Origin: an uncultured Corynebacterium sp.
Lineage (GTDB): Bacteria; Actinomycetota; Actinomycetes; Mycobacteriales; Mycobacteriaceae
Direction: 5' to 3'
DNA length: 64,000 nucleotides
Assembly: GCF_946223165.1 (NCBI RefSeq)
Contig: NZ_CAMIBP010000002.1
Coordinates: 1-64,000, forward strand
Shown piece after piece: positions 43,501 to 50,896 of this stretch; position 1 is the first letter of the stretch; each line of letters opens with the position of its first letter. The position numbers and the translations under genes were made by a program. The notes under the pieces were generated by a model, which saw only the letters and a program-made list of their open reading frames with translations, searched no databases and was not told the origin of the DNA.

Positions 43501-44509
43501 CTCTGCGCTTCCCGACCACCTCAAGATGAACTACGCCGCCGTCGATAAACGCGGCAAGATCATTGATTCGGATCGCGACCTCGCCGCCCTCGTCGAGCGC
43601 CAAGCCGGACACATCCGTTCGTCGGTGTCCCGCGTGGGTCGCAAGGCCGAGTCCAAAGCGGTCAAAGAGTGGACGGCCGAGACCCTCGGCACCGTGGACG
43701 AGGAAGTCGCCACCGTCGTCGACGGGCACGAGGTCGTGGCCTACCCTGCCCTCGTGGCCACCCCCGACGGCGTCGAGCTCAAGGTGCATCCCACCAAGGC
43801 CGCCGCCGATGCCGCCATGCTCACCACGACGCTAACACTGCTCATGCGAGAGATTTCCGTGCAGGCTGGCCCAATGGTCAAGGGTTTACCCTTGCAGCAG
43901 CGCGTCGCCATCGACAATTACCCGCACGGAGGTGCGCAAGGGCTTGTCGATGACGCCCGTGTTGCCGCCATACGAGATCTCATGATGTCCCACGGCGGTC
44001 CGGTGCGCTCACCGGAGGAATTTGCCGCCCTGCGCAACGCCGTGAAACCCGACGTCCCCGGGGCCGTGCGCCGCACCGTCGTCGCGCTGGCACCGGCCCT
44101 CGTTGAATACGCCAACGTTGCCGCTGAGCTCAAGAAGTGGGCAGGCCCAGCCATCGATGACATGCGCAAGCAGCTGGATTTCCTGCTGCCGCGCAACGCC
44201 GTCACGGTCCATGGGCTCATCCATCTCCAGCACCTGCCTCGGTACGTCCAGGCCATGTCCATCCGCCTTGATGAAATGTCCCTTGATCCCACCAAGGACG
44301 CCGACCGCCAGGCAGAAGTCGACGAGGCCTACGCATATCTCAAGAATCGACTGCGTAGCCTACCCGCCGGGCGCGAGAAAACTCGCGAGGTCAAGGACAT
44401 CTACTGGATGATTGAGGAGCTCCGCGTCTCCCTCTTCGCGCAGCGCCTAGGTACCGCACGGCCCATCTCGCTCCGGCGAGTCCAGAAGGCAGTCGACAAG
44501 CTGCGCTAG
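40592..44509 (+). CDS. hrpA: ATP-dependent RNA helicase HrpA
   Basis: The 1305-residue DEAH-box helicase has Walker A GETGSGKTT (96-104), DEAH (193-196), SAT, TNIAETS and QRSGRCGR motif VI, followed by the HA2/OB-fold and the DUF3418 C-terminal domain that marks bacterial HrpA. HrpA processes mRNA and rescues stalled ribosomes in other bacteria. TTCTAT (40579-40584) lies 7 nt before the ATG and could be a weak leaderless -10. Its end is 9 bp from the nrdR end. Confidence 0.93.
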   Translation: MSDSFSAPAPSRNALYAALDGVSLADARLFRRRLRKATSEGARRAIAGDIAKASDRVALIDAAVPTISYPEALPVSARKDDIADAIRDHQVVIIAGETGSGKTTQIPKICLDLGRGRRGLIGHTQPRRLAARTVAERIAVELGQCIGESVGYAIRFDDRVSDTTAVKLMTDGILLAEMQRDRFLNAYDTIIIDEAHERSLNIDFLLGYLKRLLPQRPDLKVIITSATIDPERFAKHFADVSTGEPAPIIEVSGRTYPVEIRYRPLEFEAGGKIVDQDPLDGLCEAIEELMAEGEGDILCFFPGERDIRDAMEAIDGRKWRGVEVTPLFGRLSNEEQHRVFSSHRGRRIVLSTNIAETSLTVPGIRYVVDTGTARISRYSTRTKVQRLPIEPISQASANQRSGRCGRVADGIAIRLYSEDDFNSRPEFTDPEILRTNLASVILQMISLRLGDISEFPFVQPPDPKAVRDGLLLLRELGALAPQGQEKDGLPVLTATGCDLARIPVDPRMARMLVEGNTAGCLDDVIVIVSAMTIQDVRERPLEFQAQADQAHARFKDKTSDFLSMLKLWDYIQDTRDEVSGNAFRKRMKSEYLHYMRIREWFDLVRQIRDVTRQLGWSSRSDVANDRNPDAIHLALLSGLLSNIGARDGNSKEFIGARNTRFLVFPGSALAKKPPEFLMAAELVETSRLWARDVAAIDPAWVEKLGANLLKHSYSEPTWSRKRGAAMAHQRSTLYGVTIVADRLVPYHRVAPEAARDMFIRQALIAGEWNAHHAFLKHNAAALEDAAGVEDKARRRGLVADDDTLFNFYDQRIPATVTTGRHFDSWWKKERPKHPDLLDFDPAKLLDDGHDVTEEAFPDRWLKGTIDYDLEYHFEPGTPMDGVSILVPVPLLAGLDTDGFDWLVPGLRLELVTELIRTLPKAIRRTVVPAPDFAERALPRLIPYESSLTQQLADVLRELGGQGIDATDFRPSALPDHLKMNYAAVDKRGKIIDSDRDLAALVERQAGHIRSSVSRVGRKAESKAVKEWTAETLGTVDEEVATVVDGHEVVAYPALVATPDGVELKVHPTKAAADAAMLTTTLTLLMREISVQAGPMVKGLPLQQRVAIDNYPHGGAQGLVDDARVAAIRDLMMSHGGPVRSPEEFAALRNAVKPDVPGAVRRTVVALAPALVEYANVAAELKKWAGPAIDDMRKQLDFLLPRNAVTVHGLIHLQHLPRYVQAMSIRLDEMSLDPTKDADRQAEVDEAYAYLKNRLRSLPAGREKTREVKDIYWMIEELRVSLFAQRLGTARPISLRRVQKAVDKLR

Positions 44510-44518
44510 CGCAGCCTG

Positions 44519-44977
44519 CTAGAAGTCGCCGCGGTCGCGGCGGCGCATGAGCCGAATCTCCGACTCGAAGTCATCTGCGCTCTCGAAGGACTTATAGACA
44601 GACGCGAAGCGAAGGTAGGCCACCTCATCGAGGTCGCGCAGCGGCTCGAGAATAGCGAGGCCAATGTCGTTGGCGTGTACCTGCGAGCTCCCCTGGCCGC
44701 GCACGGTCTCCTCCACTTCTTGGGCAAGCCGCTTGAGGGCGTCATCCGAGACGTCGCGCCCCTGGCAGGCTCGACGGACGCCGCGAATCAGCTTGTCGCG
44801 GCTAAAGGGCTCTGTCACGCCGTTGCGCTTGACCACGAGGAGCACCGCCTTTTCCACGGTCGTGAACCGACCCTGGCATGAGGTGCATTCGCGGCGGCGG
44901 CGGATGGCCGTGCCCGCATCAATCACGCGGGAGTCAATAACGCGCGATTGTTCATTGTGACAAAACGGGCAAAACAC
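44519..44977 (-). CDS. nrdR: Ribonucleotide reductase repressor NrdR
   Basis: The 152-residue protein has an N-terminal zinc ribbon (Cys3, Cys6, Cys31, Cys34) and an ATP-cone domain (about 49-139). It represses nrd genes when dATP is high. The start is GTG 44977 with GAGGAT 7 nt upstream. In C. glutamicum divS and nrdR form an operon facing lexA, and the same order is seen here. TACACT (complement of 45062-45067) could give nrdR its own promoter. Confidence 0.93.
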   Translation of the reverse strand: MFCPFCHNEQSRVIDSRVIDAGTAIRRRRECTSCQGRFTTVEKAVLLVVKRNGVTEPFSRDKLIRGVRRACQGRDVSDDALKRLAQEVEETVRGQGSSQVHANDIGLAILEPLRDLDEVAYLRFASVYKSFESADDFESEIRLMRRRDRGDF

Positions 44978-44986
44978 TGGGCATCC

Positions 44987-45037
44987 TCATTTCTCTGGTG
45001 CCACGTCATCCGCGACCAACTCCTCGATCACGGGCAT
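44987..45037 (-). CDS. Possible 16-residue upstream ORF before nrdR
   Basis: ATG 45037 opens a 16-codon frame that ends at 44987, 9 nt before the nrdR GTG at 44977. The nrdR ribosome binding site GAGGAT overlaps the uORF stop. Translation of the short frame could modulate nrdR initiation. There is no strong ribosome binding site for it, so this is speculative. Confidence 0.25.
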   Translation of the reverse strand: MPVIEELVADDVAPEK

Positions 45038-45082
45038 GTGCACGACTCAATAAGCACACCCAGTGTACTGACGCTGCCCTAC

Positions 45083-45529
45083 TTAACGGGAGGCAACCGC
45101 CACTGCGCCGGCCGAATAACCGTTAATGGGCGCGTTGCTCTCAGCCTGGTGCAGACCGAACATGGACCCGCCCACAATCGCCAGGCCGCACACGGTGCCC
45201 ACGAAGGCGGACATCAGACGACCGCTGGACTCACGCACGGTGATAGCCGTGGCACGGGTGCCCGCAAACGGCGTGCGGCGCGGCGCATAGTCCTCCCGGT
45301 CACTGCGAGCCGGGACGTCACCGGGGGCCTCCGAGGGGGCTGCACTCCCCGGAGTTAAACCGCCCCCACGTTCGAGACGTAGTGTTCGAATTCGAGCGCC
45401 ATAGGTATTACGGCGCCCCGAAGCTGGATGCTCAGAACGCGGGTCCCACACGGCCGCGGCGGGGACGACGGCAGCGTGGGAAGTAGCGCGGGGAACTGCG
45501 GAGGTGCGGTTGTTGAGTGCGGTAGCCAT
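45083..45529 (-). CDS. divS: SOS cell-division suppressor DivS-like protein
   Basis: The 148-residue protein has a disordered, Arg/Ala-rich N-terminus (about 1-100) and one C-terminal membrane helix (about 108-130, MSAFVGTVCGLAIVGG). It is named by position: divS faces lexA and precedes nrdR in C. glutamicum, where it delays septum formation after DNA damage. Sequence similarity to the C. glutamicum protein could not be compared here. AAAGGAA lies 8 nt before ATG 45529. LexA-like boxes fill the region upstream. Confidence 0.72.
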   Translation of the reverse strand: MATALNNRTSAVPRATSHAAVVPAAAVWDPRSEHPASGRRNTYGARIRTLRLERGGGLTPGSAAPSEAPGDVPARSDREDYAPRRTPFAGTRATAITVRESSGRLMSAFVGTVCGLAIVGGSMFGLHQAESNAPINGYSAGAVAVASR

Positions 45530-45591
45530 AATCAAGTTCCTTTCGTGTGGGCTTCAGGTTACGGGGCGCCTTGGACAGCACCCACAGCCTT

Positions 45592-45770
45592 TCGCCCGAA
45601 TGTTCGAATTAGTTTCTCTGTTCGATTTATAGCACCGGTTCGAAAACTTGTCCAGAAAACGCATCAATTTCTCGAACATTCGTGCTTAACGTGCTACAAA
45701 TAGAAGAGCAAGTTGCACCGACAGGGGAAATTTCCCAGCCTCGTTGCTTCTTTTTCGAACACAGTGTGCA
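45592..45770. promoter_or_regulatory. Cluster of LexA (SOS) box-like sites between divS and lexA
   Basis: The C. glutamicum SOS box is TCGAA(A/C)ANN TGTTCGA. Imperfect copies lie at 45592-45607 (right half perfect), 45610-45625 (right half perfect), 45640-45655 (left half perfect), 45672-45687 (left half perfect) and 45755-45770 (left half perfect). This supports LexA autoregulation and SOS control of divS. Confidence 0.6.
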
Positions 45771-45887
45771 GCATTTCTCGCCTCGGCCGCGCACCCAGCG
45801 CCCCGGCCTATCCGGGCTAGAAACACTGTCCGCGTTCTGCCCACCGTCAACGCCAACCTCAACCTCAATCACAGCGGAGAACAAGCC

Positions 45888-46628
45888 ATGGCACGAAAGT
45901 CCAACAAGGGTTCCGGAAAGCCTGACATTTCCTCATTGAGCGCTCGCCAGCGCCGCATCCTCGAAGTCATCAGTGACGCGGTCCTGCTTCGCGGTTATCC
46001 GCCCAGCATCCGCGAAATTGGTGACGCCGCCGGCCTTCAATCCACCTCGTCGGTCGCCTACCAACTCAAGCAACTGGAGGAGAAGGGGTTCCTGCGTCGA
46101 GACCCCAACAAGCCGCGCGCCGTTGACGTGCGTAATTTCCGTGAGCCGGAGGACAGGAACACGGAGACGCTGGACGCAAAGCCTGAAGCTAAGACTGCCC
46201 CAACTCCGACACACGCTGCAGACGCGGGCGCGATCCCGCCAGAGGCGTCCGGTGTCAGCTACATTCCGGTTGTGGGTCGCATCGCCGCTGGTGCCCCCAT
46301 CACAGCAGAAGAGAACATCGACACCTACTTCCCCATGCCAGATGACGTCTTGGGCCCCGGTGACCTCTACATGCTCGAGGTCGTTGGTGAGTCCATGAAG
46401 GATGCTGGCATCCTCAACGGGGACTGGGTCATCATCAAATCGCACAATACCGCCGAGGAGGGCGACTTCGTGGCCGCACTCCTGGAGGGCGAAGAAGCCA
46501 CCGTCAAGGAATTCCACAAGGACAGCTCCGGTGTCTGGCTCCTCCCCCACAATGAGGACTTTTCGCCGATTAGGGGTGATGACGCCACAATCATGGGAAA
46601 GGTCGTGTCCGTTTTCCGCAAGCTGTAG
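45888..46628 (+). CDS. lexA: SOS repressor LexA
   Basis: The 246-residue protein has an N-terminal winged helix (about 15-85, RQRRILEVI and LQSTSSVAYQLKQLEEKG), a linker, and the S24 peptidase domain. Self-cleavage would occur between Ala134 and Gly135; the catalytic pair is Ser169 (GESM) and Lys207 (TVKEF). RecA-stimulated cleavage derepresses SOS genes. ATG 45888 has GGAGA upstream, and the region before it is upstream leader rather than coding sequence. Confidence 0.96.
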   Translation: MARKSNKGSGKPDISSLSARQRRILEVISDAVLLRGYPPSIREIGDAAGLQSTSSVAYQLKQLEEKGFLRRDPNKPRAVDVRNFREPEDRNTETLDAKPEAKTAPTPTHAADAGAIPPEASGVSYIPVVGRIAAGAPITAEENIDTYFPMPDDVLGPGDLYMLEVVGESMKDAGILNGDWVIIKSHNTAEEGDFVAALLEGEEATVKEFHKDSSGVWLLPHNEDFSPIRGDDATIMGKVVSVFRKL

Positions 46629-46667
46629 CGGCCCGACCTGTGATTGAAACCTAAGCGCACCGACAGA

Positions 46668-46695
46668 TATAAACGGTCGTCTATAAACGGTCGTC
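46668..46695. repeat. 14-bp tandem repeat after lexA
   Basis: TATAAACGGTCGTC occurs twice without a spacer, just before the lexA terminator. No function is evident. Confidence 0.8.
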
Positions 46696-46698
46696 GTA

Positions 46699-46731
46699 AA
46701 CCCCGGAATGCATCTGACACATTCCGGGGTT
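46699..46731 (+). terminator. lexA terminator
   Basis: A 12-bp perfect stem (AACCCCGGAATG with CATTCCGGGGTT, 9-nt loop) is followed by GTCGCTTTC. Confidence 0.7.
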
Positions 46732-47007
46732 GTCGCTTTCACCCCTCAAATAGGCTATTTGCGCCGTAGCAGAACCATCGAGAGGAGCCACTACTGGGGG
46801 GATTTCTGCAGGACAGGACACGAGACTGGGCAATTGTGCTCTACATCTCAATGTGAGATTATCTTTGAGCTCGCCCGTTCGGACCGGAAACAATGAAATA
46901 ATAGACGCATACCCCCTTGTTAGCTATCGCTCACCCCTGCGACAGCTGCGTTTCAGCATTCCGCGTAGCCCAAACCGTTGCGCATCTTTGAGAAAGAGTG
47001 AGGCCAC
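46732..47007 (+). promoter_or_regulatory. sugR upstream region with palindrome
   Basis: The interval holds a perfect palindrome ATCTCA-ATG-TGAGAT (46845-46859) and an AT-rich stretch with TAATAG near 46900 that could be a -10. The palindrome could be an operator, but the protein that binds it is unknown. No gene is supported in this 276-bp stretch. Confidence 0.4.
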
Positions 47008-47790
47008 ATGTACGCCGAGGAGCGCCGCCGCCAAATTGCCTCTCTGACTGCGGTCGAGGGTCGTGTTAACGTCACTGAGCTATCCGAACGCTTCGATGTC
47101 ACCGCGGAGACCATCCGCCGTGATCTCGCCGTCCTCGACAGGGAGGGCGTGGTCCACCGTGTCCACGGCGGTGCCGTCGCTTCACAGTCATTCCAGACCG
47201 CGGAGTTCACCCTCGACGCCCGCTCGCGGTCCGCGTCGAACGCCAAGTCCGCGATTGCGAAGGCCGCTCTCAAGTACCTGCCCCAAGGCGGTGGTTCGAT
47301 TTTCCTCGACGCCGGTACGACCATCAATGCACTGGCCGACTTGCTCACTGTCTCGCCCGCGGCAGCCAACCTTTCCATTGTGTCGAACAGCCTGCCCATC
47401 GCGCTCTCGCTCGCCAGCAACGGGGTGCCTGACGTCCAGCTCTTGGGCGGTACCGTCCGCGCTATCACGCAAGCCGTCGTCGGCGACACCGCGCTGCGCA
47501 CGATGGCGCTCATGCGGGCCGATGTCGCCTTCATTGGCACCAACGCCCTGACCCTCGATCACGGCCTGTCCACCGCGGACAGCCAGGAGGCCGCCATCAA
47601 GTCGGCGTTCGTCACCCACGCCCACAAGGTCGTCGTGCTGTGCGACTCGACGAAGATGGGCAACGACTACCTCGTCAGCTTTGCCTCCATCGAAGACATC
47701 GACGTGGTCGTCACCGACGCCGGAGCACCGCAGTCGTTCGTGGAACAGCTCCGAGACCGCGACATTGAGGTCGTCGTCGTCGACAGCTAG
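47008..47790 (+). CDS. sugR: DeoR-family sugar regulator SugR
   Basis: The 260-residue DeoR repressor has an N-terminal HTH (MYAEERRRQI, VTAETIRRDLAVLDREG) and a sugar-phosphate-sensing domain (FLDAGTTINAL, STADSQEAAIKSAF). In C. glutamicum SugR represses ptsG, ptsS, ptsF, ptsI, ptsH and other genes, and fructose-1-phosphate relieves it. The name rests on the sequence and the position between lexA and ptsI. A GTGAGG ribosome binding site precedes ATG 47008. Confidence 0.9.
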   Translation: MYAEERRRQIASLTAVEGRVNVTELSERFDVTAETIRRDLAVLDREGVVHRVHGGAVASQSFQTAEFTLDARSRSASNAKSAIAKAALKYLPQGGGSIFLDAGTTINALADLLTVSPAAANLSIVSNSLPIALSLASNGVPDVQLLGGTVRAITQAVVGDTALRTMALMRADVAFIGTNALTLDHGLSTADSQEAAIKSAFVTHAHKVVVLCDSTKMGNDYLVSFASIEDIDVVVTDAGAPQSFVEQLRDRDIEVVVVDS

Positions 47791-47805
47791 CGCCACTCAT
47801 ACAAA

Positions 47806-47849
47806 GACCCCAGGCCGCTTCCTCTAACGGGGATTGGCGACCTGGGGTC
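47806..47849. terminator. Bidirectional terminator between sugR and ptsI
   Basis: GACCCCAGG pairs with CCTGGGGTC, extended by CGC/GCG, between two convergent genes. Confidence 0.65.
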
Positions 47850-47921
47850 GATCGTGTGTGCTTCGCTGCGCGTTGTGGGCGCCACGCCGCGCACTATCCG
47901 CGCGACGCAGCACTGCGTGGC

Positions 47922-49610
47922 CTAACGCAGGTTGTCGATGAAGTCGCGAACGGCCTCGCGTGCCTCCGAAGCGCCCTCAGAGTTGATGGCGATGTCGGCG
48001 ATCTTCTGGCACTGCTCCAGGGTGAGCTCGGCCAGTTGCGCGCCCACACCAGCAACTGCGGTAGCGGCGCAAGACAGCGAGTTGACGCCCAGTCCGATAA
48101 GGACGCCCGCCAACATGGGGTCGGCCGCGGCCTCACCACAGACGCCGACGGCAACACTGTTATCCCGGCCAACCACGCACGTGTGCTGGATGAGGCGGAG
48201 CACGGCGGGCTGCCAGGGGTCAGTAAGGTATGCCAGCTGCGGCGACAGGCGGTCGGCCGCCATCGTGTACTGGGTGAGGTCATTGGTACCGATGGACACA
48301 AAGTCGAGGTACGGCATGATGGTATCCGCCATGAGGGCGGCGGCGGGAACCTCAATCATCGCGCCGGCGGTCAGGCCACGCTCGCGGCACAGACCCGCAA
48401 ACCACTTGGCCTCGGCCGGAGTAGCCACCATCGGAGCCATGACCCATGTCGGTGCGTTCTCTCCGCGCTCACCTGCGGCCTGAGCGATAGCGTCGAGCTG
48501 TCGGGTCAGGAGGGCTTCGTTGTTGCGAGCGATGCGCAGACCGCGCACGCCGAGTGCGGGGTTCTCCTCAGTCTCCATGTTGGCGTAGGAGATGGGCTTA
48601 TCAGAGCCGGCATCAAGAGTACGAATGACGACCTTGGACTCCGGGAAGGCGGAGAAAACCTTGCCGTAAATGCGGGCCTGCTCGTCCACAGTCGGTTCCT
48701 CCGTGGCGGACAGGAACGACATCTCCGTGCGGTACAGGCCGATGCCCTCTGCCTGGGTATCAGCCGCGATACGCGCTGCATTGCCATCAGCAACGTTGGC
48801 GAGCAGCTGGAAGCGATGTCCGTCCTTGGTCTGTGCCGGGCCGCGCCACTGCGCCACCTTAGCGGCGCGTTCACGGTAATCTGCAACCGCCGTGCGGGAC
48901 TGCTCTTCATCCGCCCCGAGAGTCACAGTACCCAGGGAACCATCCACGAAGACGAGGGTCCCAGCCTCGATCTCGCGCAGCTCAGAACCCACCGCCACGA
49001 TGCACGGGATGTCGAGCTGGCGCGCAATGATGGCAGTGTGCGAGGTCGGGCCGCCCAACTCGGTGACGAGAGCCTTGATGTGCGAGGTGTCCAGCGTGGC
49101 GGTATCGGCGGGTGCCAGGTCGTCCGCGAACAACACGGACTCTCCCTCAACCTGCGAAAGGCCAGGCTCCGGCTCTCCACGCAGCTGCGCGATGACGCGG
49201 TCACGCACGTCCTTGAGGTCCGTAGTGCGCTCTGCCATGAGGCCGCCGGCGGCCTCGAACATCGCGACGAACTTGTCGGTGGCGCCGACGACGGCGAATT
49301 CTGCATTCTGGCCCGAGTTGATGTTCTTGCGCACAGCCTTGTGCCAGCCACGGTCCTTCACCATGCCAGCGGTGGCGTTGAGGACCTCCGCCGCGTTGCC
49401 CTCAGCGCCTGCGGCGCGGGTCTCGAGGCGGCCGGCGACGGTGAGCACCGCCTCGTTAAAACGCTCGAACTCGGACTCATGCTGTTCTTCGGTAATGGGC
49501 TGGCCAGCGGTGGGAAGTTCGGGGCGAGGTCGAACCCAAACGACCTCAGCGTACGCGACTCCGGAGACGACGCCGGTACCTTTGATGGTGGACTCAGATG
49601 CAGAACCCAT
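47922..49610 (-). CDS. ptsI: PTS enzyme I
   Basis: The 562-residue enzyme transfers phosphate from phosphoenolpyruvate to HPr, the first step of sugar uptake by the PTS. The active His191 is in GGPTSHTAIIAR; the C-terminal domain has the PEP-utiliser signature (DFVSIGTNDLTQY) and the Cys of GVCGEAAADP. ATG 49610 has AAGGGAG upstream; the longer in-frame start at 49703 is intergenic. It is divergent from fruK. Confidence 0.95.
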   Translation of the reverse strand: MGSASESTIKGTGVVSGVAYAEVVWVRPRPELPTAGQPITEEQHESEFERFNEAVLTVAGRLETRAAGAEGNAAEVLNATAGMVKDRGWHKAVRKNINSGQNAEFAVVGATDKFVAMFEAAGGLMAERTTDLKDVRDRVIAQLRGEPEPGLSQVEGESVLFADDLAPADTATLDTSHIKALVTELGGPTSHTAIIARQLDIPCIVAVGSELREIEAGTLVFVDGSLGTVTLGADEEQSRTAVADYRERAAKVAQWRGPAQTKDGHRFQLLANVADGNAARIAADTQAEGIGLYRTEMSFLSATEEPTVDEQARIYGKVFSAFPESKVVIRTLDAGSDKPISYANMETEENPALGVRGLRIARNNEALLTRQLDAIAQAAGERGENAPTWVMAPMVATPAEAKWFAGLCRERGLTAGAMIEVPAAALMADTIMPYLDFVSIGTNDLTQYTMAADRLSPQLAYLTDPWQPAVLRLIQHTCVVGRDNSVAVGVCGEAAADPMLAGVLIGLGVNSLSCAATAVAGVGAQLAELTLEQCQKIADIAINSEGASEAREAVRDFIDNLR

Positions 49611-49843
49611 GATGGGAAGCTCCCTTGCATTCGGTGCGAATGATTGTAACTTGTTTAGATCATCACAATGTGGACCCAAAGGCAATACAAACCACAAAAA
49701 CACATTGACAAATCGGACACGTTCGGGCGAAAATCAACATCAGTTAGTGGAAACCTTGCCCAGCAGCGTTGGGAATTCTTACCACAACTGCCTTGGCCCT
49801 CTATGCCCCAATATACGGAATTCTCCGGACAGGGAGACAACAG
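49611..49843. promoter_or_regulatory. ptsI-fruK divergent control region
   Basis: This 233-bp region should hold the promoters of both genes and the SugR sites. On the minus strand TTGTCA and GTATTG with a 17-nt spacer form a weak promoter for ptsI. TATACG near 49813 is a possible -10 for fruK. No gene is supported. Confidence 0.4.
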
Positions 49844-50806
49844 ATGATCGTCACACTCACACCCAACCCGAGTATTGACGCCACCCTCCAGCTCAGCGAC
49901 GAACTCGTCCCCGGCGCCGTCCACCGCGCCACCAGCGTCACTCGCGTTGCCGGAGGAAAGGGCGTCAATGTAACCCACGCCGTTCACCTCGCAGGAGAGC
50001 CCACCCTCGCGCTCTTCCCGGCACACGAGCGGGACTCATTCCTTCCCCTCGTGCGCGACGCAGAACTACCTTTTAGCAGCATCCCCATGGACGCCGCCGT
50101 ACGCACAAATACCACCATCACGGAACCCGATGGCCGCACCACCAAGGCCAACGGACCGGGCCCGCTGTTAAGCGACGAGGTTCAGTCAGCCGTCGGCGCA
50201 CAGCTGCGCAAGCACGCCATCGACGCCGACTGGGTGGTCATGGCCGGCTCGCTCCCGCAGGGCGTCCCAACAGACTGGTATGCCGATCTCATCCGCACTA
50301 TCCGCGAGGCCAACCCCCAAGCACACATCGCCGTCGACACCTCGGACAAGCCCATGGAAGCACTAGGCGCACGGTTAGCCGATGCCGCGCCGGATCTCAT
50401 CAAGCCCAACGGTCTCGAGCTCGGACAGCTCATCGGCGCCGATGGGCTCGAGTTGGAGCGTCAGGCCGAGCGCGGCGACTTCTCTGGCGTCGTTGCCGCC
50501 GCCCGCGAGATCAACGCCCGAGGCATCCCGGAGGTCCTCGTGACCCTCGGCAGCGCCGGCGCTGTGCTCGTCACCACTACCGGAGCATGGGCCGCTACCC
50601 CGCCGCCCGTCGAGGTGAAATCAACCGTCGGCGCCGGCGACTCGGCTCTGGCTGGCTACATTCTGGCCCGCACTGCGGGTAAGGACTACGCCGACTCACT
50701 GGCCCAATCCGTGGCCTACGGCACCGCAGCGGCGGGCCTGCCGGGCACGACCATCCCGACGCCGGACCAGCTTAATATTGGAGGTACGACCGTCAAGTCG
50801 CTCTAG
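49844..50806 (+). CDS. fruK: 1-phosphofructokinase (PfkB family)
   Basis: The 320-residue PfkB kinase phosphorylates fructose-1-phosphate to fructose-1,6-bisphosphate. It has the N-terminal GGKGVNVTHA motif and the C-terminal KSTVGAGDSALAGY motif with the catalytic Asp. It precedes ptsF in the same operon, so fructose taken up as fructose-1-phosphate is its substrate. GGGAG precedes ATG 49844. Confidence 0.92.
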   Translation: MIVTLTPNPSIDATLQLSDELVPGAVHRATSVTRVAGGKGVNVTHAVHLAGEPTLALFPAHERDSFLPLVRDAELPFSSIPMDAAVRTNTTITEPDGRTTKANGPGPLLSDEVQSAVGAQLRKHAIDADWVVMAGSLPQGVPTDWYADLIRTIREANPQAHIAVDTSDKPMEALGARLADAAPDLIKPNGLELGQLIGADGLELERQAERGDFSGVVAAAREINARGIPEVLVTLGSAGAVLVTTTGAWAATPPPVEVKSTVGAGDSALAGYILARTAGKDYADSLAQSVAYGTAAAGLPGTTIPTPDQLNIGGTTVKSL

Positions 50807-50896
50807 CGGCATCTCCCGACGAGCACGCGCGTATCGCTCTTCAGCTTTTCTCAACTACATACTTCGCACCCCTTAGTGAAAAGAAAGGACGCTCTC

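Noticed and set aside
46708..46896. A 62-codon frame between lexA and sugR
   Set aside because: It begins inside the lexA terminator stem-loop and has no ribosome binding site or coding character.
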